Origin: UM-FILTER-49-7 sp964599895
GTDB lineage: Bacteria; Acidobacteriota; Holophagae; Thermotomaculales; Thermotomaculaceae
Direction of reading: 5' to 3'
DNA length: 64,000 nucleotides
Assembly (NCBI GenBank): GCA_964599895.1
Contig: CAZRHT010000001.1
Coordinates: 42,150 to 106,149, forward strand
This document shows positions 17,737-25,775 of this stretch, piece by piece (positions within the stretch are counted from its first letter, which is position 1; the number at the start of each line of letters is the position of its first letter). A model generated the notes under the pieces. The model worked only from the letters and a program-made list of their open reading frames with translations, was not told the origin of the DNA and ran no database searches. Position numbers and translations under genes: made by a program.

Positions 17737-18660
17737 ATGTCAGACATGAAAAAGAGATTTGATATCACGGGCATTATTGATGTCGAGGATTTAAGGAAAC
17801 AGTCCTTGATGAAACGCAGTACAACACCCACTGTCACACTCCTGGTGAATGAGATGCTGGGGAAAACAGTGCAGCTGAAACCAGCTATGGAATTGATTGT
17901 CGGCAGAAGCGCCGAATGCGATATTTCTCTTGATATTACAGCACTATCCAGAAAGCACTGCGCAATATTCAGACAAGGGGGAAACGTCTATGTCCGGGAT
18001 CTGGATAGCACCAACGGAACGTTTATCAATGGCGAAAAGGTGAGCGTAAGGGTGTTAAAGGATGGCGACCGGGTTTTTCTCGGAGACATCTGCGTACTTA
18101 AATTTGCTTATACCGATCAGATTGACCTGGACATCAACAGGATGTTGTTTGATAAGGCCACCCGGGATCCTCTGACAGGGATTTATAATCGCACATATTT
18201 TCAGGAGAGCTGTCGAAAGGAGTACCTCTTTCATTTTCGCACTGGACTTCCGTTGAGCCTCATATTTTTTGATCTGGATGATTTCAAACAGATCAATGAT
18301 AAGTATGGACATACGTGTGGAGACATGGTGTTAAAAGACGTCGTGCACGTTGTGCAGACAAAAATTCGCGAGATTGATTTCTTTTGCCGGTACGGTGGAG
18401 AAGAAATGGTCATTCTGATGAAAAACACAGAATATCCTGCTGCGATGCAAAAGACCGAAAGCCTCCGGGAAGCACTTTTCAACCACAAATTCGAATATGG
18501 AGCCACATCTCTTTCGATAACTGCCAGTTTCGGGGTTGCTACGCTGAAAAACGAAAATTTCAATTCTTTCCAGGAAATGCTGGTAGCTGTGGATTCCATG
18601 ATGTACAAAGCGAAGCAAGAGGGAAAGAACAAGGTAGTCGGTCTTGAACCTAACAGATAA
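17737..18660 (+). CDS. FHA domain-GGDEF diguanylate cyclase
   Basis: This 307-residue cytoplasmic protein combines an FHA phosphothreonine-binding domain (about residues 35-125; GRSAECDI, LSRKHC, STNGTFING) with a GGDEF domain (about residues 140-303). The active-site loop reads GGEEM, close to the consensus GGEEF, and the nucleotide-binding DPLTGIYNR and FDLDDFKQINDKYGH blocks are intact, so cyclic-di-GMP synthesis is likely. The FHA domain suggests control by a Ser/Thr kinase, and one such kinase is encoded nearby (21148). It overlaps the DciA-like gene. Confidence 0.9.
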   Translation: MSDMKKRFDITGIIDVEDLRKQSLMKRSTTPTVTLLVNEMLGKTVQLKPAMELIVGRSAECDISLDITALSRKHCAIFRQGGNVYVRDLDSTNGTFINGEKVSVRVLKDGDRVFLGDICVLKFAYTDQIDLDINRMLFDKATRDPLTGIYNRTYFQESCRKEYLFHFRTGLPLSLIFFDLDDFKQINDKYGHTCGDMVLKDVVHVVQTKIREIDFFCRYGGEEMVILMKNTEYPAAMQKTESLREALFNHKFEYGATSLSITASFGVATLKNENFNSFQEMLVAVDSMMYKAKQEGKNKVVGLEPNR

Positions 18661-18931
18661 GTATTTCAAAACAATTTCTCCCGAACTGCTTCTTAAGTGG
18701 GGCTGTCCATCACTTGAATTCATCAAAATGGTCTGGAAGCGGGTCATTCCTGAACCGGTTAGCGGATGGGGAAGCCCTACCGGAATAAAGGGCGGCACGT
18801 TGACTGTGGATGTAGAAGTCAGAGAATATCTGGCCGCGTTTCGCGCTGAAGCAGACACGATTATCCGGACTTTGAATCAATATCCACTGCATCTTTCCGA
18901 ACTACGCGTGCGCCTTAAGCGCGATGCGTGA
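18644..18931 (+). CDS. DciA-like (DUF721) protein
   Basis: A 95-residue protein matches the small DUF721/DciA fold: a conserved Trp region (VWKRVIPEPVSGWGSP) followed by GGTLTVDVEVREYLAAF, equivalent to the GTLTVxVxSxxWAxEL block of the family. DciA is the ancestral replicative-helicase operator. The start is a TTG inside the end of the GGDEF gene; no better start is seen. The next 247 bp to the LeuC-type gene contain no gene. Confidence 0.6.
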   Translation: MNLTDKYFKTISPELLLKWGCPSLEFIKMVWKRVIPEPVSGWGSPTGIKGGTLTVDVEVREYLAAFRAEADTIIRTLNQYPLHLSELRVRLKRDA

Positions 18932-19178
18932 CGCGGAAAAGCCTTCATGGAGAATGAACAGCGAATAGTACATGAATATGAAAAATGGGAGGAAAGGCCA
19001 GAGAATGGCCAATTCCCTGTCTCTTCTGCCACCTCACTCCAACACCCGACATTTAGCATTCGGCGCACAGTGCCATTCACACCTGCTTAAAAAATGGAGA
19101 CTCTCTTCCCTCTGTTCCCTTTCTCCTGTAGAATGTGGGTGATTTTTTAAGTTTGGAAGCAAACATGGAGAAAAAAAT

Positions 19179-20456
19179 ATGGGACATACAGTAATTGAAA
19201 AGATTTTCATGAATCATTCTTCGGATGAAGTGAAGCCGGGACATGTGATCTGGCTGGATATCGATACGCGCTCCGCACGGGATTTCGGGGGTCCGAATGT
19301 CGTGAAACGGTTGGAGTCAGTGTATGGAGAAGATGTCCAACTTGCGGATCCCTCCAGGACGTTTTTCACCTTTGATTGTGTGGTCCCCGCAAACAATATT
19401 CCCTACGCGAACAATCAACAACTTTGCAGAGTGTTTGCGCGAAACAAAGGGATTAAGGTATATGACGTCGATTCGGGTATCGGTTCCCATGTGGCGGTTG
19501 AGAAGGGATTGTGCTGGCCGGGTTCAATTTACGTGGGCACTGACAGCCACCTGAATATCCTGGGAGCTGTGGGTTGCTTCGGTCAGGGAATGGGTGACGC
19601 GGACATCGCGTTTGCCTTTAAGACGGGGAGGACCTGGTTTGAAGTGCCGGAGACAATTAAAGTGGAGTTTATGGGGGAAGCATACCAGTATCCTGTAACA
19701 GCAAAAGATTTGACTTTGTGGACATTGAGGCATCTGGGGTCTCGAGGAGCTTTGGGTTGCGCGATAGAGTTTACCGGGGATGTGATTGACAGTCTGTCAA
19801 TGCACGAACGAATTACACTTTCCAGTATGGTGACTGAAATGGGGGGCATCATTGGCTTTATTCAGCCAAGTGAGGAAATTCTGGCTCATTTTCGAAAAGT
19901 GACCGGTAACGAAAGCGTATCCATGCCCTTGGCGGATCATGATGCTGAATACAAACGTGTGGAGCAGATTGACATTTCTGATTTAAAGCCACAAATTGCA
20001 TGCCCGCCGAAACCGGACAATGTGAAGGACGTGAAAGAAGTAGTGGGAGAACAGGTGGACGCAGTATTTATCGGTTCCTGCACCAACGGAAGGGTGGAAG
20101 ATTTTCACGCCGCTGCAAGAATTTTTTCCCGTTATCCGGTACATGAGGGTGTGATGGTGAAAGCCGTTCCCGCGACAAAAGGTGTTTTCGGACAGCTTCT
20201 CGCGGACGGGACTATTTCAACACTTTACAATGCGGGAGTGATCATCTCCAATCCCGGCTGCGGCGGCTGCGCTTCGGGACAGATCGGGATGACGGGAAAA
20301 GGGGAAGTCCAGATTTCCACTTCCAACCGCAATTTCCGAGGGAAACAGGGAGACGGGGACACCTACCTTGCAAGCCCCGTTGTGGCAGCTGTATGCGCGG
20401 TTACCGGAAGAATAACAGACCCGGTCGCATTTCTTGAAGAGGAGGAAGGGAGATGA
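19179..20456 (+). CDS. Aconitase-family hydro-lyase large subunit (LeuC-type)
   Basis: This 425-residue protein is the large, [4Fe-4S] subunit of a two-subunit hydro-lyase of the isopropylmalate/homoaconitate class. The cluster ligands are C301 (GSCTNGR) and C361/C364 in PGCGGCASG. The other family blocks are VPANNIPYANNQQ, VGTDSHLNILGAVG and TEMGGIIGF. The GCGGC spacing differs from the usual PGCSMC/PGCGxC wording of LeuC, so the substrate is not certain: isopropylmalate, homoaconitate or a dimethylmalate-like acid are possible. It overlaps the small-subunit gene by 4 bp. No other leucine biosynthesis gene is in the window. Confidence 0.82.
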   Translation: MGHTVIEKIFMNHSSDEVKPGHVIWLDIDTRSARDFGGPNVVKRLESVYGEDVQLADPSRTFFTFDCVVPANNIPYANNQQLCRVFARNKGIKVYDVDSGIGSHVAVEKGLCWPGSIYVGTDSHLNILGAVGCFGQGMGDADIAFAFKTGRTWFEVPETIKVEFMGEAYQYPVTAKDLTLWTLRHLGSRGALGCAIEFTGDVIDSLSMHERITLSSMVTEMGGIIGFIQPSEEILAHFRKVTGNESVSMPLADHDAEYKRVEQIDISDLKPQIACPPKPDNVKDVKEVVGEQVDAVFIGSCTNGRVEDFHAAARIFSRYPVHEGVMVKAVPATKGVFGQLLADGTISTLYNAGVIISNPGCGGCASGQIGMTGKGEVQISTSNRNFRGKQGDGDTYLASPVVAAVCAVTGRITDPVAFLEEEEGR

Positions 20457-20971
20457 AATTTTCAGGAAAAATCTGGGTACTGACAACCCCGGAAGGGTGC
20501 CTGGTAGATGATATTGATACGGACATGATTTTCCACAATCGCTATCTTGCGGAGACAGATATCGAAAAGATGGGACAGTATGCGCTGGACAATCTGGAAG
20601 GGTGGGAGGATTTTGCCAATAGAACCCGACCAGGGGATATTTTGATTGCGGGGAAAAACTTTGGTGCCGGTTCGTCCCGTCAGCAGGCGGTGGATTGTTT
20701 CAGGTCGCTGAAAATTGCCCTTCTGATTGCTGAATCTTTCGGTGCGATTTATAAGCGAAACGCAATCAATTCGGCCTTTCCGATCCTTGAAGCGCCGGGG
20801 ATTGGCAGCGTGGGTTTTCAAACCGGGGATGTCGTTGACGTGAACAGTGAGACAGGAGCCATAAGAAGTGATAGAAATGTTCTGTATCACGGACGTCCTT
20901 TTTCCAAGGTACAGTTAGACATTCTTTCTGCGGATGGACTGTTTCAATATGCCAGGGAGATGGAAAAGTAA
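20453..20971 (+). CDS. Aconitase-family hydro-lyase small subunit (LeuD-type)
   Basis: This 172-residue swivelling-domain subunit partners the preceding large subunit. It has DDIDTDMIFHNRYL, the substrate loop GAGSSRQQAVDCFRSLKI and IAESFGAIYKRNAINSAFP, all typical of LeuD/HacB-type proteins. The short length (about 165-170) is that of the archaeal/anaerobe-type class rather than the roughly 200-residue E. coli LeuD. Expression is coupled to the large subunit through the ATGA overlap. Confidence 0.85.
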   Translation: MKFSGKIWVLTTPEGCLVDDIDTDMIFHNRYLAETDIEKMGQYALDNLEGWEDFANRTRPGDILIAGKNFGAGSSRQQAVDCFRSLKIALLIAESFGAIYKRNAINSAFPILEAPGIGSVGFQTGDVVDVNSETGAIRSDRNVLYHGRPFSKVQLDILSADGLFQYAREMEK

Positions 20972-21147
20972 AAGAGACGGCAGCTGAGGAATCCCGGAAG
21001 TAAAAATGGCTGATTTTGTCAGGGAATTAGTTTTATAATGTGAAAGTTGCCAAAAATCAGCCTTTCTGAGAAGTGAGGGTTTTTTATTCCATTTTTGAAA
21101 AGGCTGTGATATATTCAGGAAAACAATCTATTTGGGCGGGGTAACAA

Positions 21148-24100
21148 ATGGGAAAAAAAGTTTTGATTGTCAATTATGAACCAAATCGGCTCTCCAGACT
21201 GAATGAATTGATTGTAGATCTCGGGTATGAGTCTATGACAGCCAAAAACGGCATGGAAGCGTTGGAGATGGTGGAAGATTTTGTGCCCGATCTCGCCATT
21301 ATTGATCCCATGCTTCCCAAATTGTCTGGCTTCGAGGTGGCCCAGAAATTAACATCAGAACATCCCGGTCTTCCCATTATCATGGTTACGTCGGTATATA
21401 AGGGCAACCGGTATCGTACCGAGGCTGTGACCAAGTATGGTGTAAAGGAATATCTGGAAGAACCATTTGAAGATGAAACGCTTCAGACACTGGTAAAGAA
21501 ATATCTGGAATTATCTGAAGCCCCAAGAATGCCGAAGAAGAAGGCCTCCGCCCGCAGGCGCCTCGAAGAAATTCTTGAAGAAACGATGTCCGGTAAGGTC
21601 CCGGGAACAAAACCAACTTCTCACAAACCAAAAGCATCAGAGGAGCCAGTGCTGACTTCATCTGACATCTTCAGCGATGTAATCAAAGATGTGGAAGAAG
21701 CACCCGGAACTCTGGGTGACGTGGGGAAGCTGGAAGATGAGCAGAAGAAGGGAAAAGATGTCCGTGAGCCTGAGGAGCCAGTTGTTGAGGATTCTTTAGA
21801 GCCGAATGGAAAGCTTGAATTGGAGGATAAACCCGAGTCCGAACCTGAGCCTGAGCCCGAGCCCGAACCTGAGCCCGAACCCGAACCTGAGCCCGAACCC
21901 GAACCTGAGCCCGAACCTGAGGTAAAGAAACAGGAGGCTGAAGTAAAATCAGAAACGCCTGAGCCAAGAAGAACTGATAAAGAGACGAAAGGGAAAAAAG
22001 GGAAAGATGGTGAGGGGATTGAATATGGAAGTTATGTACTTCTGGAGAAGGTCGCGACAGGTGGAATGGCCGAGTTGTTCAAGGCGAAGCGCAGAGGAGT
22101 GCAGGGTTTTCAAAAGATTGTGGCTATCAAGAGGATTCTTTCTCATCTTGTCGATAATGAAGAATTTGTGACGATGTTCATTGACGAGGCTAAACTAGCG
22201 GCCCAATTGAATCATCCCAATATCGCACAAATTTATGACCTCGGAAAAATCGAAAATTCATTCTACATAGCGATGGAATACGTGGAAGGCTACGACCTTC
22301 GCAATATCCTGAAGGAGTGCAAGAAAAAGAAGATACACATTCCAGAGCCTCTGGTTCTGTTCATAGCCAGCAAGGTCCTAAGTGCACTGGATTATGCACA
22401 TCGGAAGAAAGGTCTGGATATGAAGGACCTGAAGATTGTTCATCGGGATATCAGCCCTCAGAATATTCTTATTTCCAAAGGCGGTGATGTAAAGCTGGTT
22501 GATTTTGGTATCGCGAAGGCCGCCACAAAAGCCAGCCAGACCCAGGCCGGAGCGCTGAAAGGCAAGCTTCTCTACATGTCTCCGGAACAGGCATATGGAA
22601 AACCAATTGATAACCGTTCGGACCTTTTTTCGCTGGCATCGGTGATATATGAATCCATTACAGGAAGCAAGTGTTTTCTGGCGGACAGTGAGATCAGTAT
22701 TCTGGAGAAAGTAAGAAAGGTTCAATATAAACCTATACAGGATGTGAATTCCGATGTTTCCAGTGGAACGGAATTGTTGATTCGCCAGGCATTCGCCAAG
22801 AAAATTGAAAACCGGTTTCAGAGCGCGAAGGAGATGGAGTCAGAACTTCACAGTTTGATGGAATCTCTGCCATTTGCTGTAAATGAAAGAATACTCGCGC
22901 AGTTTGTAAGTGCACTCTACCAAGGAGACACAAAAACAATTGAAGATATTTCCCGGCGATATACCGTTAAAGAGGAAGTTGTTCCTGAAGCTGTTGTTGA
23001 GGAAGCACCGGTGGAAGCACCGCCAGTGAGTGAGCCGGACCCGGCCGCTACGGTGACTCTGGATGATTTGGGCGAAGACGAAGATGCCAGCGCAACTGTC
23101 AAAATGGATAGCAGCACCATGATTATGCCTGATCTGGAAGACGTGGAAAAGCATGATGATGAGTTGCTTGAGCAGTTCGGGGGCACAGACAGTGGCAGCA
23201 AAGCAGGTTTGATAGTTGCAATTGTGGTTGTGGCGGTTATTCTTGGTGTAATTGGCTATTTTGCTTTGATACGTAAGCCTGCTCCAGTTCAGCAGGTAAA
23301 CAAGAAACCGCAGGTACAGACGGTTACGACACCGGAATCTGCGACTCCGACAACGGGCCCGGAAGATACGTCAAAAATAGCGACAGGAAGCGAAAGCAAA
23401 GATGGGAATGCTGTCGAGCAGCAAGGAAACGCCCCTGCTGCAGTTCCGGCTGATCTGGGTATTGACAAAGAGAAGCTGGTTCAGCAGTTACTGAAAAAGA
23501 AACTTGCGGAAGAGGAAGCAAAGTTGAAACAGCAGCAGAAGATTCAGAAACCGACCCCAAAACCAACTCAAAAGCCGGTTAAAGAAAAAGCAATAGCTGA
23601 GAAAACGCCTGTTGCGGTGGATGTGACCAAACAGGAAACCAAATCTCCGGAAACAAATTCGACTGAAACAACAACAGCTCAGGCACCCAAAGTAGAACCA
23701 ACAGATCAGACGCCCAAAACAGAGCCAGCAGCTGACGCTGAGAACAAGGCAACAGAAACGACAGATAATACTAAGAGTGAAGAGGGCAATGTTACGGCAA
23801 AGCCGGCAGTCAAGCAGCCGGTTCCCGAACCTGTCCAGGCGAAAACTGCGGAAACTAAACCAATTCCTCAGCCAATTGTTCCAAAAGTGAAGGAGGGTGA
23901 TCTGGTTCCTCTCATTAAAGGACAAGTTATTTTTCCAACTCCGATAAAAACGGTCAAAGCGAGAATGTCTGTGATAGATCGTCGGCGTCATTTGCACGGA
24001 GAAGTCCTTGTGCAGGGTCTCATTGATGAAAATGGCAATGTAGTGGCTGACGAAGTCCGGGTTCTCAGAACCTCGATACAGGGGCGCAACGGTCTGGGGA

Positions 24101-24198
24101 AGGCGGCAATTCGGGCATTCAGCGAGTGGAAGTTCACGCCGGCGGTAAAAGATGGCGTAAGGGTTAAAGTCTATTTTACACACACGTTTGTGTTTTAA
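21148..24198 (+). CDS. Receiver-Ser/Thr kinase-TM-TonB C-terminal domain fusion
   Basis: This 1016-residue multidomain protein has four parts. Residues 1-120 are a response-regulator receiver with D53 and T81. Residues about 292-565 are a Ser/Thr kinase with GGMAELFKAK, VAIKRI, HRDISPQNIL (H432) and DFGIAK (D452). A single membrane helix spans about 687-708. A long Pro/Lys/Thr/Glu-rich periplasmic stretch follows, and a TonB C-terminal domain occupies about 920-1016 (GEVLVQGLIDENGNV, AIRAFSEWKFTPA). The receiver looks partly degenerate: one acidic residue near position 11 instead of a pair, and Glu-Pro where the conserved Lys-Pro should be. The architecture could link phospho-signalling to the outer membrane. 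A small coiled-coil gene follows in the same direction. Confidence 0.88.
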   Translation: MGKKVLIVNYEPNRLSRLNELIVDLGYESMTAKNGMEALEMVEDFVPDLAIIDPMLPKLSGFEVAQKLTSEHPGLPIIMVTSVYKGNRYRTEAVTKYGVKEYLEEPFEDETLQTLVKKYLELSEAPRMPKKKASARRRLEEILEETMSGKVPGTKPTSHKPKASEEPVLTSSDIFSDVIKDVEEAPGTLGDVGKLEDEQKKGKDVREPEEPVVEDSLEPNGKLELEDKPESEPEPEPEPEPEPEPEPEPEPEPEPEPEVKKQEAEVKSETPEPRRTDKETKGKKGKDGEGIEYGSYVLLEKVATGGMAELFKAKRRGVQGFQKIVAIKRILSHLVDNEEFVTMFIDEAKLAAQLNHPNIAQIYDLGKIENSFYIAMEYVEGYDLRNILKECKKKKIHIPEPLVLFIASKVLSALDYAHRKKGLDMKDLKIVHRDISPQNILISKGGDVKLVDFGIAKAATKASQTQAGALKGKLLYMSPEQAYGKPIDNRSDLFSLASVIYESITGSKCFLADSEISILEKVRKVQYKPIQDVNSDVSSGTELLIRQAFAKKIENRFQSAKEMESELHSLMESLPFAVNERILAQFVSALYQGDTKTIEDISRRYTVKEEVVPEAVVEEAPVEAPPVSEPDPAATVTLDDLGEDEDASATVKMDSSTMIMPDLEDVEKHDDELLEQFGGTDSGSKAGLIVAIVVVAVILGVIGYFALIRKPAPVQQVNKKPQVQTVTTPESATPTTGPEDTSKIATGSESKDGNAVEQQGNAPAAVPADLGIDKEKLVQQLLKKKLAEEEAKLKQQQKIQKPTPKPTQKPVKEKAIAEKTPVAVDVTKQETKSPETNSTETTTAQAPKVEPTDQTPKTEPAADAENKATETTDNTKSEEGNVTAKPAVKQPVPEPVQAKTAETKPIPQPIVPKVKEGDLVPLIKGQVIFPTPIKTVKARMSVIDRRRHLHGEVLVQGLIDENGNVVADEVRVLRTSIQGRNGLGKAAIRAFSEWKFTPAVKDGVRVKVYFTHTFVF
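21838..21921 (+). repeat. Tandem Glu-Pro codon repeat
   Basis: About 14 tandem Glu-Pro dipeptides encoded by alternating GAG/GAA and CCT/CCC codons lie between the receiver and kinase domains (about residues 231-258) of the fusion protein. The repeat probably forms a stiff, extended linker. Its near-identical 6-bp and 12-bp units make length variation by slippage likely. Confidence 0.9.
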
Positions 24199-24217
24199 TT
24201 ATTTAAGGGGGTAACCT

Positions 24218-24457
24218 ATGGCATTTCTTAGTGATGATCAGAAAAAGTTTTACGAAGAGACACGGAAACACCTGCGGAATGAAATTGCCGACATTGAGAA
24301 CCAGGTGGAAGAGGAATTGGCACGTGTGAAAGAAAAACTGGCGGAACTCCAAAAGGCAAAGAAGGCCGCGTTGCAGATGTATGCGGGTGCTTGCGATCGC
24401 CTCAATGTGGACAACGATCTGGCAGGAGAAGAAGAATCTGAAGATATTGAAGAATAG
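24218..24457 (+). CDS. Small charged coiled-coil protein
   Basis: A 79-residue protein of unknown function, with no signal peptide or membrane helix. From about residue 5 to 50 it is a continuous heptad-like helix (FYEETRKHLRNEIADIENQV, then EEELARVKEKLAELQKAKKA), and it ends in an acidic tail. It begins 19 bp after the kinase-TonB fusion, with AAGGGGG upstream of the ATG, so it is likely in the same operon. I do not recognise a family. Confidence 0.6.
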   Translation: MAFLSDDQKKFYEETRKHLRNEIADIENQVEEELARVKEKLAELQKAKKAALQMYAGACDRLNVDNDLAGEEESEDIEE

Positions 24458-24493
24458 AGTGGAAGTCGTTTTTTCCGGCTCGGCCAATAATTA

Positions 24494-25270
24494 ATGAGCT
24501 TGTACAATTATCCTGAGTATTATGACGCTGCATTTAATTATCGCGATGTGGCTCTGGAATGTGATTTTATAGAGAAAAAAGCCAGCCTCTTTGGATTGTG
24601 TGAGAACAGTTCGATGCTTGATATTGCATGCGGGACAGGTGCGCATCTGGAGCAACTCGGCCGCCGTGGTTACGAAGTAGATGGGTTTGACATTTCTCCG
24701 CAAATGGTGGAATCTGCAATAAAGAAAAGTGAACTGGCCGGTCTGAACTCACATATCTGGGTTGATAATATGGTTGCATTTGAGAATGATCGGAAGTACG
24801 GAGTTGCAATTAACTTGTTGACTGGCTTCAACTATCTGTTGCGAAATGAGGATGCCCTTGCTCATCTGGATCGCGTTGCGGACGTGCTGGAGAGAGGGGG
24901 CGTTTACATTGTTGAATTGTATCATCCAAGAGATTTCATAACTAATCGTCCATCCACAGCGAACACGTGGATGGAATCCAGCGATCAAGTTGAAGTGGAA
25001 GTGGACTGGGATCGGGAACGGACAAATGTGGACGTGCTGACTCATCAAACAGAGTCATCACCTCATATTATTGTCAAGGATGGAGAGAAGAGCTTTTCCA
25101 TTGACATGCGTGATAAATACAGGATTTACCTGTATCAGGAAATGCGGCTGATGATCCAATGCAACGGACGGTTTGAGCTGGTAGACGCAAGGGGTTCGTT
25201 TAAACTGGATAATCCCCTGGATAACAGCCGGGATTCCTGGAGGATGATACTGGTCTTGAGGCGAAAATGA
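24494..25270 (+). CDS. SAM-dependent methyltransferase (class I)
   Basis: This 258-residue protein starts like the YPEYYDAAF class of small-molecule methyltransferases. It has the SAM-binding motif I MLDIACGTGAHLEQL, the acidic motif II residue in VDGFDISPQMV and the later GGVYIVELYHPRDF block. The substrate cannot be inferred. It overlaps the following Smr gene by 4 bp (ATGA) and may share a transcript with it. Confidence 0.8.
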   Translation: MSLYNYPEYYDAAFNYRDVALECDFIEKKASLFGLCENSSMLDIACGTGAHLEQLGRRGYEVDGFDISPQMVESAIKKSELAGLNSHIWVDNMVAFENDRKYGVAINLLTGFNYLLRNEDALAHLDRVADVLERGGVYIVELYHPRDFITNRPSTANTWMESSDQVEVEVDWDRERTNVDVLTHQTESSPHIIVKDGEKSFSIDMRDKYRIYLYQEMRLMIQCNGRFELVDARGSFKLDNPLDNSRDSWRMILVLRRK

Positions 25271-25731
25271 GGCAGATTTCAGATGAGGAATGGAATGAAG
25301 TGTTTCTTGCCGAGAAAAAAGAACAGGAACATACTGAACGCAAACTCTTTGAACAGGCTCTGGTGGATAGCGCACCAGTAACAAAAACGAAGGACCCACT
25401 GCCACAAGCTTCAGCTAAAGTTGAGAACCTGGAAAGGACGGTTCGTAAGTCGATTTCTCCCGAGATTGATGCCAGTCTGGATCTTCACCTGAAAACAAAA
25501 GAGGAAGCGGCAACTGCACTTTATGCTTTTTTGCGTCACGCAGTGGAGGTTGGGGACCGGACTGCTCTGGTGATTACGGGAAAGGGGCACCATTCTGACA
25601 AGAAGGGTGTGCTTCGCGAATATGTAAGGCAATGGCTCAAGGGTGACGGGCGTGAATGGATTCTCTGGTTCGCGGAAGCGCCGAGGGCGCTTGGCGGAAG
25701 TGGTGCCTGGCTGCTGCGACTGAAGCCATAA
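25267..25731 (+). CDS. Smr domain protein
   Basis: This 154-residue protein carries a C-terminal Smr (small MutS-related) nuclease-like domain of about 85 residues: the entry motif ASLDLHLKTKEEA (DLH form), VITGKGHHSDKKGVL and GGSGAWLLRLKP at the end. The N-terminal 70 residues are charged and low in conservation. Stand-alone Smr proteins have been linked to DNA or RNA cleavage, including ribosome rescue; which applies here is unknown. It is convergent with the M23 peptidase gene, 44 bp away. Confidence 0.85.
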   Translation: MRQISDEEWNEVFLAEKKEQEHTERKLFEQALVDSAPVTKTKDPLPQASAKVENLERTVRKSISPEIDASLDLHLKTKEEAATALYAFLRHAVEVGDRTALVITGKGHHSDKKGVLREYVRQWLKGDGREWILWFAEAPRALGGSGAWLLRLKP

Positions 25732-25775
25732 CTCACCATAACAGCTTGTGTTCCTGGAGTTATATTTTCATGGAA

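Noticed and set aside
21683..21967. Long open frame on the minus strand with many Arg/Val/Gln repeats
   Set aside because: It is the antisense reading of the Glu-Pro codon repeat inside the kinase fusion gene.
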